Shown here piece by piece: positions 11,835-23,520 of a DNA stretch of 64,000 bases (the first letter of the stretch is position 1; every line of letters starts with the position of its first letter). Source of the DNA: Patiria pectinifera (lineage: Eukaryota > Echinodermata > Asteroidea > Valvatida > Asterinidae); the NCBI GenBank assembly GCA_029964075.1, contig CM057149.1, forward strand, positions 39,204,900 through 39,268,899, read 5' to 3'. A model generated the notes under the pieces. The model was not told the origin of the DNA. It did no database searches and worked only from the letters and a program-made list of their open reading frames with translations. The position numbers and the translations under genes were made by a program.

Positions 11835-12880
11835 ACAACGTTCACCAGAAGAACACAATCTAAAGTAGTTCATTATATCAACTCTGGTTTTGGGAATACA
11901 TCGACAAGTGAATATGCGACTTAATAATATCATTTTCTAACTAGTTCTTAATAATATCATTTTCTAACTCCGCTTACCGATTGTCTGTGGATGACCAAAT
12001 TAATGCCTTTAATAGTTGCACCGAGAAGGGACCCAGATTATTAAGCTCGTTTCAGAAAATAATGTGGGCCTGTCCCGATGTGACCTGTGCAATACTAGAC
12101 GTTTTATTGTTAGCGATCGAGTTACTCCTGAAAGTTCATTAATCTGCTGCTCCTGTATGAAAGTGAGCTCTAAAAAACTGCCTGAAGAAAGAGTTTTGTG
12201 TCCTATTAAAAAAACAGGATTTATAATGTATTGTAGAGGACATTATCACGGAATAAAATGACGATTCATTTAATAATGAACAATGATGACAATCACATAA
12301 ATTCTGTTGAAGACGTGTCTTTAAAACTGAGATGTTAAAACTCTGGCCAATTGGCATTTTCTGGTTCAGCTTACATATTTATTTATTAAGTTAATTTAAT
12401 TCATATTTTAACTGGGCAGCCCGTTTAGTGGACTCCACTTATGCATTAATTGGGCCCAGTAAAGAGAAGACAATGTGAAGAAATTAAAGTTTTAGCTCAT
12501 CAGATTATGGAATTTTTGGTTCATTCAAACTGCGACTTTTAAAATGGGGGAATTCATTTATGACCGAAGAGGTACTGGTGTACCTTATTCCCGTCCAATA
12601 CGATGTTCTTGACGTTTTTTTCTATCATTCTATCGTTGAAGGTAACTTTTATCGGACCGCATGACATTTGAAAGTTTCATTCAATATCTAAATTTGTGGG
12701 GGATTTTTTTTCTTTTCGTTCGATGCCTCATTCAATCATGAATAAAATAGATATTTCCACAATATAGGAAATTTAATAAGTATATGGGACCTACATATTT
12801 TTAACGAGTAAGACTCGAAAATATCACAAAGAGAGTAAGTTAAGCATGTTCAACTGAGATCCAACTGGCTCAAGGGTGTG
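11835..12880. other. 3'UTR and intergenic DNA
   Basis: AT-rich. AATAAA at about 12254 is a candidate polyadenylation signal for the LRR-pseudocaspase. No other gene is supported; the open frame 12016-12261 lacks homology or splice support. Confidence 0.4.
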
Positions 12881-12884
12881 TAAA

Positions 12885-12998
12885 CTGGTGGGGGGGGGGC
12901 AGCTAGGCCGAATGTGCTACGTGTTTCTGCATGATTTCCTATTTTTGTTAACCCACGGATGGTTATATCGCCTTAACTTCCCTATAGATCCGCCACTG
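12885..12998. mobile_element. hAT-like MITE remnant, minus orientation
   Basis: Ends ATAGATCCGCCACTG. Its reverse complement resembles the element at 8909: the CAGTGGCG end, a GCATGATTT block and a terminal G/C tract. Confidence 0.5.
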
Positions 12999-13019
12999 GT
13001 CATGCAATGATATGGGGTA

Positions 13020-13920
13020 GGACGCGTGGTCATGAGCGGCGGAACGCTTTTTCAAAGGGGGGGGGGTAGACTGTTTCCCTTATTTGAAGTCCGATAGACA
13101 ATGACAATAGGGAACCAGACTGGGGGGGGGGGGAGGGGACAACACCGTAGGGTACTTTTGTGAAAGTGGCGGAGCCTGAAAAGAATAATATGGTCCCGTT
13201 CATTTCGCTATGAACCTATATGACGAGGCCGGGAAATGTTTTTGATTACGTTGACCATCTTTGTGTTTCATTTGTGTAGAGAGACCTTTTATATCGTGAG
13301 AGGGGCACTGTTGCTTTTGATGGCCAGCTTAGGACCATTTTATTTGCGTGAAGAGCACTATTATTATTTAGGCGCCAGTTCTCCATGTCATACTCAGAGA
13401 GGGGCATATTTTTTATGTTGCGAGCGAGGCACTAATTGTGCCTGCGAGGGCCATGCAGTTTTCAGGTCTATACTGTTCTGCTTGATGGCCAATTTCCCAT
13501 CTAGCAGAGACTGGGTGAGAGGTATTTGTGGTTTCTAAGGGGAGTTCTCCATCCGGCGAGAAGGTGCACAATCTTGTTGTCATGCGAGAGGGGCAGTTTT
13601 GGATTTGCATTGTTCAGTAAATATTTCAATAAATGGTTGTAGAGAGTTCTGACATCAATCCCAAAAAAGAAAACCCGCTCAAAAACATTACAATGCGCCG
13701 TGCGTGAAGAAGGGCATAACATTGGCAATATGCTCAATAACAGCCACTTTTGAATAGCGCCCCAATTTGGAAAATGGGAACTTTTCCCCCCCCCCCCCCC
13801 CCACGGATTGATTTTACGGAGGCCAAACGGCCGGACTGAGAAAAAAATGTCTACATTTCGGCGCGGATGTGCGGTTGCTCCCCCCCCCCCCGACATCAAA
13901 AGCTGGATACGCTACTGAGC
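13020..13920. repeat. G/C-tract-rich degenerate repeat block
   Basis: Contains G or C runs of 9 to 20 bases at about 13060, 13120, 13785 and 13880 and repeated GAGAGGGGCA words between 13300 and 13600. It ends GGATACGCTACTG, a MITE-like terminus. It is probably a nest of decayed non-autonomous elements. No gene is supported. Confidence 0.4.
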
Positions 13921-14582
13921 GCGTTCATATGCTTTCATATACGTGTGCGTTTGAAATGAGGGGCAGTGTTGTCATCGCGGGGGGGGGGGCATTTTTATCG
14001 GCAAGAGTGTCACTTTTGTTGGCCTGGGAAAATGGGGCAGTGCCCTCTACCCCCACCCCCAGTTCTTGGTTCTTGGGCTTTTAGGAATACCGCCCCCTGT
14101 TGCCAGAATATATCCATTTCAACAGACATGGTACCCAGACGTACATGTAGGCAATTTCCATGTACAAACTTGTTCAAAATTAGTCTGGTAATGGTGAAGA
14201 AAGCAAAGATCAGTCGAACCGTTTTTTATGGAGTGGAAATGACGGGTATGAATTTGTGTTTATTCTCATTAATTCATGTAATTGCTGATTAAATACTGTG
14301 TATTTCATAATTTGGAAACCGTGATGCTTTATTTAATAAAGGAAGTGCCAATTTTATTGTCGTTCTATCAATGGTAGTTGAGATGTTTAAGTTAACCACA
14401 GTCACCACTTGAACTTTGAAATTGAAGTTGAACTTGTCTAGCCTCAAATGTGGCCAATAACACTACTGGACTAGGCCTACCTCCGTAAATAAAGGCCACA
14501 CTTCCATCATGTACAAAAATATGTAGAACTTTGTCAAATTTAGATTTTCACATTTTTGCTAGTTTAGAAGTAGCTTAAACTG

Positions 14583-15112
14583 TTAAAAATAAAGGGAAAG
14601 TACATCATTGGCTTTTGCCGTAATTTTCAGAAATGAACTATGAGGGGTTAGTTTGTCAAATATTGTTACACTGAGATGTTTGAAGTTTTGTGTTCGAAAA
14701 TGCTGGCAAAACCAAGAAAAACGAAAATGTTCAGGTAGTCTGGTTCCCTGACTTCACTAAGGATAAAATGGATCAATTTACAGATGCCGGAAAATTGTAA
14801 GGTAAGGGAACCAGTGTAGCTGGCCTGCACCCGTTCATGAACATGTTACCAATAGCAAACAAAATTTGGACTGAAAAAATGGTAAATTTGAAGCAGAAGT
14901 TGAAAAATAGTTAGGTTTTTCCAACGGTGATCGGCCGACCACTGTTGGAAATGTATACAAAAATACCAATTTCTTGAAAATGACTTCACACCAGGAGCCA
15001 TAATTTTACAGGATGCCTTTTGACTGTCATTTACCAACATCCAAGTAACGTATTTCGTAAAAACTTGATAGTTTTATTTTTTGATGTTTGCAAATGTTGT
15101 ATATTCCCTTTA
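14583..15112. mobile_element. TTAA-flanked MITE (piggyBac/Kolobok-like), copy 1
   Basis: About 530 bp bounded by TTAA at both ends, with inverted termini (AAAGGGAAAGTACAT on the left, TGTATATTCCCTTTAA on the right). It contains an internal short palindrome around 14930 (CCAACGGTGATCGGCCGACCA). A second copy lies at 55437-55959 with collinear internal blocks (CAGAAAT, CCAAGAAAA, CCAGGAGCCA, ACTGTCATT). TTAA target sites are typical of the piggyBac and Kolobok superfamilies. No transposase is present. Confidence 0.65.
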
Positions 15113-16589
15113 AGCTTGGGTAACTCCAGCTGACATGCTCATATTCATTCACATGTAGCGCTGGAGACATAACCTAGTCGTGAGAGTGTGGTAGCAAGAG
15201 AACCTAAAATCATGGCCTGTCAAAAACTTAGTCCGAGTAACTTGGACCCAACTTATCGCCTTTTTTAACATTTGGATATGGTCTGGCGATAGTGGGGTCC
15301 AAGCTAATACCGCGACCTGGACAACATCATCCTGTCACTGTCCCAAAAACCAACATTTTCCAACAAAAAACATCAGATTTCACCTTCAAAACGGCCTCCA
15401 AATTACTAGATATGCCACCTGAGGTACAAGTAGACATCGATAATTAAGATGGTTGTACTGAAGTTTACTTACGATCCGGGAAAAAAGTGAAATTTTCCAT
15501 TCATTTCCCTCGATCTTGAACACGCAAATTTCCGATCGTGTTTAATGTTTGAACGAGGCGATTTCTTCTACATGCCCAGCGTACATTCAATGGTCCCGTA
15601 TCCAGTGATTCCGTTGTTAGCGCGCGATGCATCGATTATGATAATGAGTAGACTGGATCACGTTTGTAAACACATGTGCATTTCAAACGGTAATAGGGAG
15701 TCGGGAACTAGCGCAGCTTTTATGGCTGGTACCAGTTCAAGCTGGTTCCCGATTCCCTTTTACAGTTCGAAATCCACATGTATGTGTTTACAAACGTGAT
15801 CATTATCATAATCGATGCATCGCGCGCGCTCGGTAACGGAATCGCACACGGGATACAGGGACCATCGAATGTACGCTGGGCATGTAGAAGAAATCGCGTC
15901 ATTCAAACATTAGACACGATCGGAAATTTAACGTGTTCAAGATCGCAAGGGGAGCTCTCCGAATGAACAGAAAATTTCACTTTTTTCCGGATCGTAAGTA
16001 AACTTCAGTACAACCATCTTAATTATCAATGTCTACTTGTACCCCAGGTGGCATATTTAGTAATTTGGAGGCCGTTTTGAAGGTGAAGTCTGATGTTTTT
16101 TGTTGGAAAATGTTGGTTTTTGGGACTGTGTTGTCTAGGTCGCGGTATTAGCTTGGACCTTACTATCGCCAGACCATGTCCAAATGTTAAAAAAGGCGAT
16201 AAGTTGGGTCCAAGTTACTCGGACTATCAAAAACTGTCCATTTTCGCCTCTAATATCCCACTTCAGATTTTATTTACATACCTCATACATTCAGCAGTCA
16301 TTTACGAAGCCTAATGATCGACTTGAAACAGACCATTTCGGTGGCTTGTCCGTAAAAAAATGCAAGTTCCAACGGCTGTCGTCCATTTTGTTTTCTTAAT
16401 TATGTAAATCCATGCATCACGTGATGACATCGAAAAAAATCTGCACGCGCGATGTATGTGGGTACCACACCGCTTTCAGGCGCCGCAAGTGAGTTCAGTT
16501 TTCGTCTGGTGCGTTGTCGCGGAAAGCAAGACAACGAGAATGAATATGAGCATGTCAGCTGGAGCATGTCAGCTGGAGTTACTCAAGCT
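15113..16589. repeat. Giant foldback (inverted repeat) 1
   Basis: The left arm (15113 to about 15715) and right arm (about 15730-16589) are reverse complements with a loop of about 15-20 bases. Matching blocks include the outer ends (GTAACTCCAGCTGACATGCT), CTTGGACCCAACTTATCGCC, AACATTTTCCAACAAAAAAC, TTACTTACGATCCGG and TTCTTCTACATGCCCAGCGT. The right arm is about 260 bp longer (roughly 16225-16535), so the left arm carries a deletion or the right an insertion. The right end also duplicates GAGCATGTCAGCTG. No reading frame is credible; small open frames on both strands are mirror shadows of the arms. Confidence 0.9.
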
Positions 16590-16604
16590 AGTTTAGAAAC
16601 ATAC

Positions 16605-17417
16605 TTAGCCTGACTGCATCCCGTACAGTACCACTAGCGCAAGAGACTGTAGTACGGCCAGGCAGCCAATGCTTCCCTAAATGCTAAATTCCGGTGTAGC
16701 AATTTTGCTACCGATTTTGATCGAGATTTTCTTCTCATCCAGGACAGAAATTTCCGAAGTTAAGGTTCCTAGTCGTAGAGGAACTCATACCTTTTCGAAA
16801 AAATGTTCTTTTATCTAAAAATGTTCATCCATCTGGCCAAAAGACGACTTTCAGTCATCATCTCCCACGAATATCGTCCTGAAAATGTTCCTCCATGAGA
16901 TTTCAAATGGCGGCCGCGCTGTAATGTATGCATTATGCGGGCGCGCCTAGGCACGATGTTGAATATGCATTCAGTTCATGACGTGCCATGGTCATGGTCA
17001 GGCGTGCCGAACGGCTGGCCATACAAACATGAGGTGATGAACTGAACAATGCATATTCATAATCTTGCTCAAGCGTGCCCGCATCATGCATACATTACAA
17101 TGCGGCCGCCATTTTGAAATCGCATGGAGGATCATTTTCGGGACGATATTCGTGGGAGATGATGACTGAAAGTGGTCTTTTGTCCAGATGGATGAAGATT
17201 TTTAGATAAAAGAACGTTTTTTTCGAAAAGGTATGAGTGCCTTTACGACTAGGAACCTTTACTTTTTTAATTTCTGTCCTGGATGAGAAAATAATCTCGA
17301 TCAAAATCGGTAGCAAAATTGCTACATCAGAGTTTAGCCATGTTAGCGTGTAGGGGCACATTGGCTGTCTGGCCGTAAGTTGCGATAGTACTGTACGGCC
17401 AGATGCAGTCGGACTAA
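16605..17417. repeat. Giant foldback (inverted repeat) 2
   Basis: It begins 15 bases after foldback 1. Left arm 16605 to about 16990, right arm about 17025-17417. Shared blocks are GACTGCATC with GTACAGTA at the tips, TAGCAATTTTGCTACCGATT, AGGACAGAAATTTC, ATCATCTCCCACGAATATCG and the inner ATTACAGCGCGGCCGCCATT-like segment. The arms are about 85-90% alike by eye. Confidence 0.88.
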
Positions 17418-17946
17418 CTCACCCGCTATAGGCTAATCAGAAATAGTCCAAAATTTCAAAACCATTGGCGCTCTGTGAAGTACCTGGATGCAATACGTGG
17501 CTGCTGATGAAGAGCGCGCACAAGAGGGCGGGCTTCACTGCAGAGGGCTCAAAGATTTTGGAATGCAAGCACACCTCTTGCTTTTTCTTTATCCTGGTTG
17601 GCTAAACGCGGTCAGGTGTGATTCACTAATATAGACTAGTGTATGAAACTTGAAACTCGTGGAGACATCGTGCGCGCGTAATTTCCAGATCGCACTATAC
17701 TCAACAATTTTTGACTGGTAACGGCGTCCTCTGACAAAACTCAAACTCAAGAATTTAATCTTGGGAAACTAAAAGCGCTCCTTTAATTGTTGAATTGCTT
17801 ACAGTTGAATTGCTTATGAGTTAATTGTGGAATTAAAAGTTCAATAATAAAACCCTGAAACTTTGAAAGGTGTCTTTTCTTATTTTATATTTTGGACAGA
17901 GGTGAGTTATAAAACACATTTGGACTGGCATAATTCGATCCCTATT

Positions 17947-18071
17947 GCACGTCCATGCCCCCCTCGGCCCTGGGAGTGACCAGAAGAGGGTCCTATTTCC
18001 CTCGGCCTTCGGCCTCTGGAAATATAAACCTCTTCTGGTCACTCACAGTTCCTCGGGGCGCATAGACGTGC
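17947..18071. repeat. Small foldback element
   Basis: The arms pair GCACGTCCATGC with GCATAGACGTGC and AGTGACCAGAAGAGG with CCTCTTCTGGTCACT, around a central GGCCTTCGGCC. It is a MITE-like hairpin of 125 bp. Confidence 0.7.
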
Positions 18072-18554
18072 ACTAGTGACCTCATTGGCAGTCTGTATGT
18101 GTATAATGCATGAAAGTCCAATAACCTAAAAGTGGATTTTTGTGCTCGTATAGTAACAAGGCCCGTAACTACACAATTGCCAGTGGGGGTACCCAAACGT
18201 CTAGATATTGCAATATTTCCAGATGAATATCAGACTTTCAATGGGTGGATTTATTTTCTTTAGGAAGACATACTACGTATGTATATTAATAGTCGAATAT
18301 GAAAATTGACCAAGTTGCTAAAATGGCACAGGCATGATTGTGATGGACAGGACTCCCCTGATTGAACGTGTTTGTTAAATAATGATTTATTTGATTACCT
18401 CCTCAAGGGATATATTGCCATTAGATCAACTCGTCATCCCTATATCAAATTCAAGGGTATTTGAAGGTAAGGTAATGCAATTAATATGTGATTTACTGTT
18501 GTGTCATTCCAGACATTTGGACCCTTACAAGTTTGCCGACATCAATGCGCAGCG

Positions 18555-21500
18555 ATGGCATCTGAAGTGGCTAGTGTGAGTCTGGAAGAAGACAACGGTG
18601 CAAGTGACAAGCCAACTGGTACACAGCAAACTCCATCATCCTCAGAGAGAGCAGATGATGTGGTTCCTATGGAAACAGATGAAGCAACTGAAGACAAAAG
18701 GCCAGAAACTGAGGTAAGCATTAACATTTCAGGAGTTGCCTGATTGCAAGTTATGCAAAAGTCCATGTGAAAGGAATAATAAGAATGAAAGGATTTACAG
18801 CATTCGAATTACTTAATATTTTTTTTTATCGTAACCATGTTGTATTTACTATGCACTGTAACATTTTGAAATAACATGGCAGCAAATTTGATATTTACAA
18901 TCGCTGTCTTGTGTTTTTCTCCAATTTTGTAGGATAAACCAAGCAGTGATGCCGACCAACTGACAACTTCCAATGAGGACGAAGACTGGAGCAGAGCTCA
19001 GCAGTGCTCGTCAGCTTTTGTCATTGAAGTATTTCAGTGTAAGCTGTGCTCCAGTTTCAACTCAACACGAAAGACGGCCATCACCGAGCATCTAAAGGTA
19101 GCTAGCATCACATCATACCTTGTTATGGCCCAACTATAGCAATGGTCCCAAGTGTAGTTGGACAGCCCCAACTGTAGTTGGGACAGACCTTGCTGTAGTT
19201 GGGACAGTTCTAACCGTAGTTGGGACAGCCCTTACTGTAATTGGGACAGCCCTTACTGTAATTGGGACAGTCTTTGCTGTGGTTGGGACAGTTCTAACCA
19301 TAGTTGGGACTGTCCTAACTGTAGTTGGGACAGTCTTTACCAAAGTTGAGTCAGTCCTTACCGTAGTTGTGACAGTCTTAATCGTAGTTGGGACAGTCCT
19401 TGCTGTAGTTGGGACAGTCCTTGCTGTAGTTGGGACAGTCCTTGCTGTAGTTGGGACAGTCCTTGCTGTAGTTGGGACAGTCCTTGCTGTAGTTGGGACA
19501 GTCCTTGCTGTAGTTGGGACAGTCCTAACCGTAGTTGGGACAGTTCTAACCATAGTTGGGACAGTCCTAACTTAATTGGGACAGTCTTAACCCTGGTTGG
19601 GACAGTCCTAACCCTAGTTGGAACAGTCCCTGTCCCCACTATACTATAGTTGGGTCGATGCTATATTTCAGGCATTACAAAGTCTATTTTTTTGATTTAC
19701 AATTCCGTACTAATTCAGAATGATACAAGTTAAGTTTTCTTTCGGATTAATCTTGAAAATACTAATAATGAAATATGATCATCTTTTTGAGAGAAAATTC
19801 TGTTAAGGTTTGATACTACATGTTTGTCAATTTTTCCAATACAGGTAGCTTTACAATTAACTTTCAGTTGAGAAAAAGGAAATCAAATTTACACTTTCTA
19901 AATCTCTGCGAATAAAAGGAAATGTTGGCATTTTGTTTGACTCTCTCATGCTTATCTTTCTCATTTGCCAAATAAGGACAAGCATGCTGGAGAATGGGAG
20001 ACTCTCAAAGATGCAGACAACCCGTCCTCCCTTGCCACAAGCAGCAAGGAGAATTCTTTGACTAAAGGTGACTTGGAGGAGATGTTGGAGAGAGAACTGA
20101 CGAGGAGGAACCAAGGAAAGGCTGATATCACTCCTACTGCAACCCCAAAGCAGGTACAGAATTTGTTCATCCGAAGAAAGTGGACACTCTTCCAGACCAT
20201 ACAAATCCACACAAAGAAATGTTTGGAGGATGGTTTTATCTTTTACCTAATTTTGATGCTGTGAAGTTGTGACGTAGGACGTATTCTGGTATGAATGTCA
20301 CTGCTTTTGTCTGTGATTGTTGTCGCCTCTGCCTCAGACTGCTAACGTTGACGTCTTTCCCATCAATAGATTTCACAAACATTGACTTGTTAATCAAAAA
20401 GACAAACATTTTATTAGTGCCAATACCTCTGTCCTTAAACAACTACTTGAGCCAGAAATGAGTTGTACGTTATTAAAAAGTCATTTTGGAATTTTATAAT
20501 TTGGTTCATTCAAAAGTGAACCATCTTGTTATCTATTTCCTATTACAGAGTACCGTCATTGCTGTTCCAGTACAGCAAGCAGTGTGTAGGGGCCCACAGA
20601 AGATCACTGGTGCAGTGCCTGTTGGAAACAACGCCGTCTTCTTACCCTTTGTCTCTGTGCAGCCCAACCTCCAACCAAAATTAGTCAGAGTGCCTATGCA
20701 GTCAACCTCTAGAAGAGGACCAGGCCGTCCCAAATCTCTGTTGCCAAAAGTGGTCAGGATTGAAAGCTTGCAATCCAAAGTAGCCCCCCAAGGAGCTTCT
20801 GTCCAAAGTAAACAAGGCCAGGCAGCTCCACCTGTGCCTAGCCAGATTTCCTTGAGACCGGGGCTCAGACAAAGTGCAAATCGCAAACCCAAAGAATTTA
20901 AGGACTTTGTGGTACTCTCTCCTGGGAAGCGAAACTCGGCGTCTGGGGACAAATCCAATGGTGATGATAGTGATGATGATTTTGATGTTGAGGAGGCGAC
21001 AGATGAGGATTTAGCAGAAGATGCACATGAAGCAGACAAGCAGAGCGATAAGAAGGTTCAAGAGTCGGAGAAGGAACTTGAGGATAGACCTAAGGAGTCC
21101 CAGCAGAGCCAGGCAGTTTCCCCTTTGAAGGAGCAAAATGTTGTGAAGAAGAAGTTCCAGTGTCCAGATTGCTTGATGCGATTCGCATCAACAGAAAGCT
21201 TAAAACGCCATAAAGACTTGAAGAGGTGCATCGGGATACCAATTACCGGCAAGGAGTTCCCCTGTCCAGACTGTAAGTATGTCGGCACCGCTGTGACCAG
21301 TCTAAAAGTACACATGCAGAGTCACAAGCAACGACGACAAAAGAAATACGGCTGTGTGCATTGCAAGAAGGGCTTCACATCCATCAAGGGAGTAAAGGTA
21401 CACAGACGCAACAACTGCTGTCCGGCCTTGAAACAGAAGAAACCCAAGGGGCCCCGGATGTATCCCTGTGAGCTGTGTGGCAGACAGTGCAAAGAGAAGA

Positions 21501-22465
21501 GGGGACTGACAGAGCATATGGCATCCCACAGCGAAATCCGCCAACACAAGTGTGACTTCTGCAAAAAGGGGTTCAAGACTTCTGGAGCGCTGCGCCGGCA
21601 CCGCAAGAAACATCAAGACCGATTCTTCTACTGTGACCTGTGCAAATTCAAGAGCAGGTGGCGGTCAAGCTTGAAGACTCACTTTGAAGCTCATCATGCT
21701 GAAGATACCAGAGAGTGGCTGCAGTGTCCTCAGTGTCCACACCAGACCAAGAACAAGTACTACCTGAAGCGTCATATTGAGTCACACACCGACACTCGCA
21801 TGTTCATCTGTGAAGTCTGTGGCAAAGACTACAAGACCCAGGTCATCCTTAATTGTCATCGGGAGACTCACCAAAATGGTGTGTACCCTTGCGAGAAATG
21901 TGACTACGTCGGCAGGACCAAGATGCAACTGTACTCCCATCAACTTGTTCACATTCCTCGGGACAAGATGACTTTCAAGTGTGATCAATGCAATTGGGTA
22001 GGGAAACGTAAGAGTGAATTGAGCATCCACTACCGCAAACACTCCGCCTTGAAACTCTACCAGTGCGGGGCGTGTGGGAAATCCTACAAGCACAAGCATG
22101 CGCTGACTCGACACATGAATGAAAAACACTTTGGGAAGGCCTTAGACCTGAGCACACTGGAGGTGCATGAAATAAGTCCACACACTGGGGAGAACACGGT
22201 ACTGCACACAGTGCAAGACATGATAGATAGGGCACAGATGGGGTTAAAGGTCACCCATGAAGGTCAATCCCTGAGTGGTATTCCGGCGATAGTTCAGGCG
22301 GCGCAGCAGTACCAGCTGATGCAGGGATCTGAGATGGTTGAAGAGGTCGAAGCTGATCACGCCGACCAAATGATCACGCATCAGAACCCAAACGTTGCGG
22401 TGACCTTTGAAATCACAACATCCGGTGGTGTTCATCGGAGAAGCCATGTGCAAACAGCACAATAA
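18555..22465 (+). CDS. Multi-C2H2 zinc-finger protein, ZNF335-like in layout (about 805 aa)
   Basis: Four coding exons: 18555-18713 (exon opens at 18513 after CATTCCAG), 18933-19097, 19977-20153 and 20549-22465, all phase 0. An isolated finger is completed by splicing of exons 2 and 3 (FQCKLCSSF ... EHLK/DKH). Exon 4 encodes an AT-hook-like GPGRPK (about residue 225), an acidic run (about 315-335) and eleven clustered C2H2 fingers (about residues 370-695), some with TGEKP-poor linkers, then a glutamine- and valine-rich tail. Twelve fingers plus an AT-hook and an early lone finger preceded by VIEVFQCK recall vertebrate ZNF335, a nuclear transcription coregulator; orthology is not proven. The protein is expected to be a nuclear sequence-specific DNA binder. 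The stop codon TAA lies inside the hexamer AATAAA, and the final 19 codons plus stop form the first unit of a 159-bp tandem array. The true C-terminus may therefore have been altered by that amplification. Confidence 0.85.
19136..19648. repeat. 21-bp minisatellite in intron 2 of the zinc-finger gene
   Basis: About 24 copies of a unit near GTAGTTGGGACAGTCCTTGCT, with six consecutive almost identical copies at about 19390-19515 and more diverged ones on each side. The period of 21 is divisible by three, so long spurious frames run across it on both strands. Confidence 0.93.
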
Positions 22466-23520
22466 ACTCTCAAAGACTGGTATCGCAAAAACGGTACAAA
22501 AAGAGATCCTAACGAACTTCATCCATGAACAGTTTTCGATTGTAATTTGGTCCATGGAACACACTTTGAAATCACAACATCCGGTGGTGTTCATCGGAGA
22601 AGCCATGTGCAAACAGCACAATAAACTCTCAAAGACTGGTATCGCAAGAACAGTACAAAAAGAGATCCTAACGAACTTCGTTCATGAACAGTTTTCGATT
22701 GTAATTTGGTCCATGGAACACACTTTGAAATCACAACATCCGGTGGTGTTCATCGGAGAAGCCATGTGCAAACAGCACAATAAACTCTCAAAGACTGGTA
22801 TCACAAGAACAGTACAAAAAGAGATCTTAACGAACTTCGTTCATGAACAGTTTTCGATTGTAATTTGGTCCATGGAACACACTTTGAAATCACAACATCC
22901 GGTGGTGTTCATCGGAGTAGCCATGTGCAAACAGCACAATAAACTCTCAAAGACTGGTATCACAAGAACAGTACAAAAAGAGATCCTAACGAACTTCGTT
23001 CATGAACAGTTTTCGATTGTAATTTGGTCCATGGAACACACTTTGAAATCACAACATCCGGTGGTGTTCATCGGAGAAGCCATGTGCAAACAGCACAATA
23101 AACTCTCAAAGACTGGTATCACAAGAACAGTACAAAAAGAGATCTTAACGAACTTCGTTCATGAACAGTTTTCGATTGTAATTTGGTCCATGGAACACAC
23201 TTTGAAATCACAACATCCGGTGGTGTTCATCGGAGTAGCCATGTGCAAACAGCACAATAAACTCTCAAAGACTGGTATCGCAAGAACAGTACAAAAAGAG
23301 ATCCTAACGAACTTCGTTCATGAACAGTTTTCGATTGTAATTTGGTCCATGGAACACACTTTGAAATCCCAACATCCGGTGGTGTTCATCGGAGAAGCCA
23401 TGTGCAAACAGCACAATAAACTCTCAAAGACTGGTATCGCAAGAACAGTACAAAAAGAGATCCTAACGAACTTCGTTCATGAACAGATTTCAATTGTAAT
23501 TTGGTCCATGGAACACACTT
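22406..23520. repeat. 159-bp tandem array 1 (7 units), seeded by the zinc-finger gene 3' end
   Basis: Unit 1 starts at TTTGAAATCACAACATCCGG inside the last codons of the zinc-finger gene; units follow at intervals of 159 bases up to 23520, where TTGAACTAGTAAAC begins the spacer. Each unit repeats the last 19 codons, the TAA stop within AATAAA, and about 100 bases of 3'UTR. Unit 1 has private differences (CAAAAACGGTAC, TTCATCCATG), while the others are nearly identical, so it looks like the ancestral copy. The array is open in a different frame (22407-23618), but I treat that as a by-product of a 3n period. Confidence 0.95.

Noticed and set aside
15545-16399. Several open frames on both strands inside the foldback
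   Set aside because: Frames on one arm mirror those on the other arm; no homology or splice support.
19120-19575. Open frames of 151 (plus) and 139 (minus) codons rich in Val/Gly/Thr
   Set aside because: Both are products of the 21-bp intronic minisatellite.
18555-22465. REST or CTCF identity for the zinc-finger protein
   Set aside because: Finger count and linker style do not fit; the lone N-terminal finger, AT-hook-like GRP and tail are nearer ZNF335, and even that is left unproven.
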